DNA of 8,403 nt. Origin: Planctomycetota bacterium (lineage in GTDB: Bacteria > Planctomycetota > Phycisphaerae > Sedimentisphaerales > Anaerohalosphaeraceae). The notes below the pieces were generated by a model, which saw only the letters and a list, made by a program, of their open reading frames with translations, was not told the DNA's origin and did no database searches. Location: positions 1-8,403 of the forward strand of contig VRUF01000128.1 of assembly GCA_019456245.1 (NCBI GenBank). The letters run 5' to 3'. Position numbers and translations under genes: made by a program. Of this stretch, positions 6,701-8,403 are shown piece by piece. Every line of letters starts with the position of its first letter. Position 1 is the stretch's first letter.

Positions 6701-6733
6701 CAATCCTTCCCCGTTCAATGCGGGGGAGGATTG
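6701..6733 (+). terminator. Strong hairpin after the three-domain oxidoreductase gene
   Basis: A 13-bp stem (6701-6713 with 6721-6733; one G-U, otherwise all Watson-Crick) and a 7-nt loop, 14 nt after the stop codon. A short outer pairing, CAAAG (6692-6696) with CTTTG (6734-6738), may extend it. There is no long U tract, only CTTTG, so termination may be weak or it may protect the 3' end of the message. Confidence 0.6.
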
Positions 6734-6810
6734 CTTTGTAAACGGTGGAGCTAATACGGGAAATCCCAGTTAATTCAAATTTCAAAAATTAAAATGTAAA
6801 ATTGCGGATT

Positions 6811-6824
6811 CGGCCCTGCGGCCG
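6811..6824. repeat. Small GC hairpin beside the inverted-repeat element
   Basis: CGGCC-CTGC-GGCCG, a perfect 5-bp stem with a 4-nt loop. Just outside it, GCGGA (6804-6808) could pair with TCCGC (6845-6849). That TCCGC also belongs to the left arm of the larger inverted repeat, so two foldings would exclude each other. Confidence 0.4.
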
Positions 6825-6835
6825 AGACTGTATCC

Positions 6836-6997
6836 AGTACTGTGTCCGCAAAATAATGACGGGTGCAACTTGCAGCAAACTAATATCTGCGTCCAATGCC
6901 TGCATCGCCAATGCTTTAACATTGGCTGCTTCGGCCTTGAACACATCTATCAGTTCGGTGCGGCGTTTACCCGACATTCTTTTGCGGACAGAGCACT
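6836..6997. repeat. 162-bp element bounded by 29-bp imperfect inverted repeats
   Basis: The left arm (6836-6864) and the reverse complement of the right arm (6969-6997) match at 25 of 29 positions; the inner 22 match at 20. Between them are 104 bp containing a 7-bp hairpin, GCCAATG (6907-6913) with CATTGGC (6920-6926). It sits in a 343-bp gene-free gap, 32 bp before the metallophosphoesterase start. Size and form suit a MITE-like non-autonomous element, but no target-site duplication is clear and no transposase is present. It could instead be a structured leader RNA of the downstream operon. A 62-codon open frame crosses it on the minus strand (6789-6977) without a ribosome-binding site. The rest of the gap (6739-6800, 6998-7029) is AT-rich and shows nothing else. 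Confidence 0.6.
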
Positions 6998-7029
6998 AGT
7001 TATTTTGGTCAGGTTTTGGAAAACAATTT

Positions 7030-7965
7030 ATGCCGTTTACTATTAAAATGACCGTTCTTGCTGTGTTGGCAATAGCTGCTGTTATTGTTGCGGTGGAGGT
7101 ATTTTTGCTGGTAGATCATTTACGCTGCAAGCGTGTGGAGGATGGGCCGAAGAGTAAACTCTTTTCTATGCCTGCTATCGCTGTCCATGTTATTGCACTG
7201 ACGGCTGTATTGTGCTTTTGTTACGGTCTTTTTGTCGAACCTTATTGGCTTGAAGTAAATGAGATCAGGATCGATACCGACAAACTGGGCAACGTTAAGT
7301 TGAGAATCGTTCAGATTTCCGACCTTCACTGCGATACAAAGATGCGCACTGAAGAAAAACTTGTCAGGTTTGTTAATGCGGCTAAGGCCGACATCGTTGT
7401 CTTTACCGGCGATGCGCTTAACGGTCCTGAATCTATTGCACTTTTCCGGAAGACGATGAAGGGTCTCCATGCGAGTATCGCAAAACTTGCCGTTCGTGGT
7501 AACTGGTACAGGGGGATAGAGAGCAGCGAATTGTTTGAGGGTACCGGATTTGAGATTCTGGAGCGAGATACCGTAAAGTTTGAAAAGGGCGGGAAAGAAT
7601 TTTATATATCCGGGCTTAACTTTTGGGATCGTAATTACAGCGGGGAATTACTCAGCCGAAATTCGCCGCATTCATTCAATGTGTTTTTGTATCACAGTCC
7701 CGACCTTATAGAGGACATTACAAACTTTAACGTCGATCTTTATCTTGCCGGTCATACTCATGGCGGACAAATTGCGTTGCCTTTTTACGGGCCGGTGCTG
7801 ACGTTTTCGAAATTCGGCAAGAAGTACTCGTCAGGGTTTCACCGTGTTGGTAAAACCGATCTGTATGTAAATCGCGGGGTGGGAATGGAAGGCGGGAGTG
7901 CGCCGCGAGCGCGGTTTTTGGCAAGGCCTGAGATAACGATATTCGATATTGGCGGCGAAGATTAA
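7030..7965 (+). CDS. Membrane-anchored metallophosphoesterase (YkuE/YaeI-like)
   Basis: A 311-residue calcineurin-like phosphoesterase. Two hydrophobic segments at about 7-29 and 47-69 anchor it; the catalytic domain follows from about 90. Metal-site motifs in order are SDLHCD (D98, H100), TGDALNG (D128), RGNWY (N158), YHSPD (H222) and GHTHGGQ (H241, H243), closing with VNRGVG and RPEITIFD. The GNH motif of the superfamily reads GN-W159, so the usual histidine that assists phosphate-ester cleavage is missing. The remaining metal ligands are intact. Family members use Mn or similar divalent metals; E. coli YaeI and B. subtilis YkuE are membrane- or wall-associated relatives of about this length. 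Substrate unknown. ATG 7030 has only a weak GGAAAA upstream; M7 is an alternative with no better site. The mntP start follows after 20 bp. Confidence 0.88.
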   Translation: MPFTIKMTVLAVLAIAAVIVAVEVFLLVDHLRCKRVEDGPKSKLFSMPAIAVHVIALTAVLCFCYGLFVEPYWLEVNEIRIDTDKLGNVKLRIVQISDLHCDTKMRTEEKLVRFVNAAKADIVVFTGDALNGPESIALFRKTMKGLHASIAKLAVRGNWYRGIESSELFEGTGFEILERDTVKFEKGGKEFYISGLNFWDRNYSGELLSRNSPHSFNVFLYHSPDLIEDITNFNVDLYLAGHTHGGQIALPFYGPVLTFSKFGKKYSSGFHRVGKTDLYVNRGVGMEGGSAPRARFLARPEITIFDIGGED

Positions 7966-7985
7966 AACACCCAGCCTGGACGATT

Positions 7986-8403
7986 ATGGAAATTATTACG
8001 GTTCTATTAGTTGCTGTTGCTTTGGCGATGGATGCTTTTGCGGTCTCTGTCGCGACGGGGGCGGTTTACAGAGATCTTCAGTTTCGTTATGCGATGCGTA
8101 TGGCGTTTTCATTCGGGCTTTTTCAGGGGGTGATGCCGCTTGCAGGTCATTTTGCCGGGCTTGGTTTTAAGGATGCAATTTCGGCTTACGATCACTGGAT
8201 AGCGTTCGGTCTGCTTATGTCGATCGGGTGCAAGATGATAATAGATGCAAGGAAACACGGCAGGGAAGAACATCCGAACCCGGCGAATTTGGGGGTGCTG
8301 CTTATGCTGTCGGTCGCTACGAGTATCGATGCGTATGGCGTTTTCATTCGGGCTTTTTCAGGGGGTGATGCCGCTTGCAGGTCATTTTGCCGGGCTTGGT
8401 TTT
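7986..8403 (+). CDS. mntP: Manganese efflux pump MntP, N-terminal half (window edge; reading frame disturbed near 8334)
   Basis: MntP exports Mn2+ through the cytoplasmic membrane (usually about 185-190 residues, six helices, two related halves). The start MEIITVLLVAVALAMDAFAVS with D16, then SFGLFQGVMPLAGHF, DHWIAFGLLMSIGCKMIIDA and LSVATSIDA (D115) are family hallmarks; the second half normally continues after SIDA with ALAVG-like residues. Here residue 117 onward (YGVFIRAFSGGD...) is out of character, because from 8327 the DNA is an exact copy of 8092-8168 in another frame. True mntP sequence is reliable only to about 8333. The start lacks a strong ribosome-binding site (CTGGA) and lies 20 bp after the phosphoesterase stop, suggesting one operon and perhaps coupled translation. 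No Mn riboswitch (yybP-ykoY type) was seen upstream. Confidence 0.85.
   Translation, partial: MEIITVLLVAVALAMDAFAVSVATGAVYRDLQFRYAMRMAFSFGLFQGVMPLAGHFAGLGFKDAISAYDHWIAFGLLMSIGCKMIIDARKHGREEHPNPANLGVLLMLSVATSIDAYGVFIRAFSGGDAACRSFCRAWF
8092..8168 (+). repeat. 77-bp exact direct repeat, copy 1 (inside mntP)
   Basis: Identical over 77 bp to 8327-8403 (offset 235). The base before each copy differs (G at 8091, T at 8326). Here it is in frame and encodes expected MntP residues (the MRMAFSFGLFQGVMPLAGHF region). Confidence 0.95.
8327..8403 (+). repeat. 77-bp exact direct repeat, copy 2 (at the window end)
   Basis: Exact copy of 8092-8168 that runs to the last base. The 235-bp offset is not a multiple of three, so the copy is read in the +1 frame and spoils mntP after SIDA. 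The junction lies in a short shared string, CGATGCG, that would naturally occur in both SIDA and YAMR coding. Confidence 0.95.

Noticed and set aside
6021..6785. A 254-codon minus-strand open frame opposite the DUF1080 and CBM domains
   Set aside because: Antisense to well-recognised domains, spans the terminator hairpin, and the product has no family features.
6789..6977. A 62-codon minus-strand frame (MSGKRRTELIDVFKAEAANV...) across the inverted-repeat element
   Set aside because: It looks somewhat protein-like (AEAANVKALAMQALDAD), but has no ribosome-binding site and overlaps a palindromic element whose two arms explain part of it. Kept only as a note on the element.
6836..6997. An integron attC site
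   Set aside because: The inverted repeat is long and regular, but the R'' / R' core pattern with GTTRRRY ends and a neighbouring cassette or integrase is absent.
6687..7029. A Mn riboswitch (yybP-ykoY) before the phosphoesterase-mntP pair
   Set aside because: Expected near mntP genes, but the conserved loop sequences of that class were not found; only inverted repeats are present.
7949..8170. A 73-codon frame rich in Cys and Gly overlapping the phosphoesterase end and mntP start
   Set aside because: It is the out-of-frame reading of mntP; the mntP frame has the family's conserved residues.

Overview
The window looks like a chromosomal segment of an anaerobic member of the Planctomycetota, perhaps Phycisphaerae/Sedimentisphaerales. 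That placement is inferred from gene content: a Tat-type lipoprotein joining a Gfo/Idh/MocA oxidoreductase, a DUF1080 domain and a carbohydrate-binding module; a secreted SGNH hydrolase; a DUF1638 protein; and moderate GC. No rRNA, tRNA, CRISPR array, integrase or transposase gene is visible. A related PVC lineage (Lentisphaerota, Kiritimatiellota) remains possible.

Layout. The left 3 kb reads leftward: an SGNH/GDSL hydrolase (2025-3035), a class C beta-lactamase-like serine hydrolase (325-1860), and the 5' part of rsmE, the 16S rRNA m3U1498 methyltransferase, cut by the window edge (1-276). A second, broken 5' end of rsmE (1892-1951), with its own Shine-Dalgarno, lies between the two hydrolases. 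The serine hydrolase is therefore bracketed by about 70-bp direct repeats made of rsmE start regions. The right 5 kb reads rightward: a DUF1638 protein (3404-4120), the three-domain sugar-oxidoreductase lipoprotein (4227-6686) ending in a strong hairpin (6701-6733), a structured intergenic stretch with a 29-bp imperfect inverted repeat (6836-6997), a membrane-anchored metallophosphoesterase (7030-7965), and the start of the manganese exporter mntP (7986 to the edge). Between the two halves is a divergent regulatory region (3036-3403) with a good sigma70-like promoter and a 14-bp palindrome just downstream of it.

How the genes may work together. The most interesting product is the 819-residue lipoprotein. 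Its first domain belongs to a family that oxidises sugars to 3-keto sugars, its second to the family named for 3-keto-disaccharide hydrolysis, and its third should bind glycan. In one envelope-tethered chain it could oxidise, cleave and hold a carbohydrate. The SGNH hydrolase and the beta-lactamase-like hydrolase also carry export signals and may deacylate or trim envelope or external polymers. The metallophosphoesterase and mntP are 20 bp apart and probably co-transcribed.

Caution at the right end. The last 77 bases exactly repeat positions 8092-8168, in another reading frame and in the middle of mntP. This is either a frame-breaking 235-bp tandem duplication or, more likely, an assembly artefact at a contig end. 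The mntP sequence after about 8333 should not be trusted.
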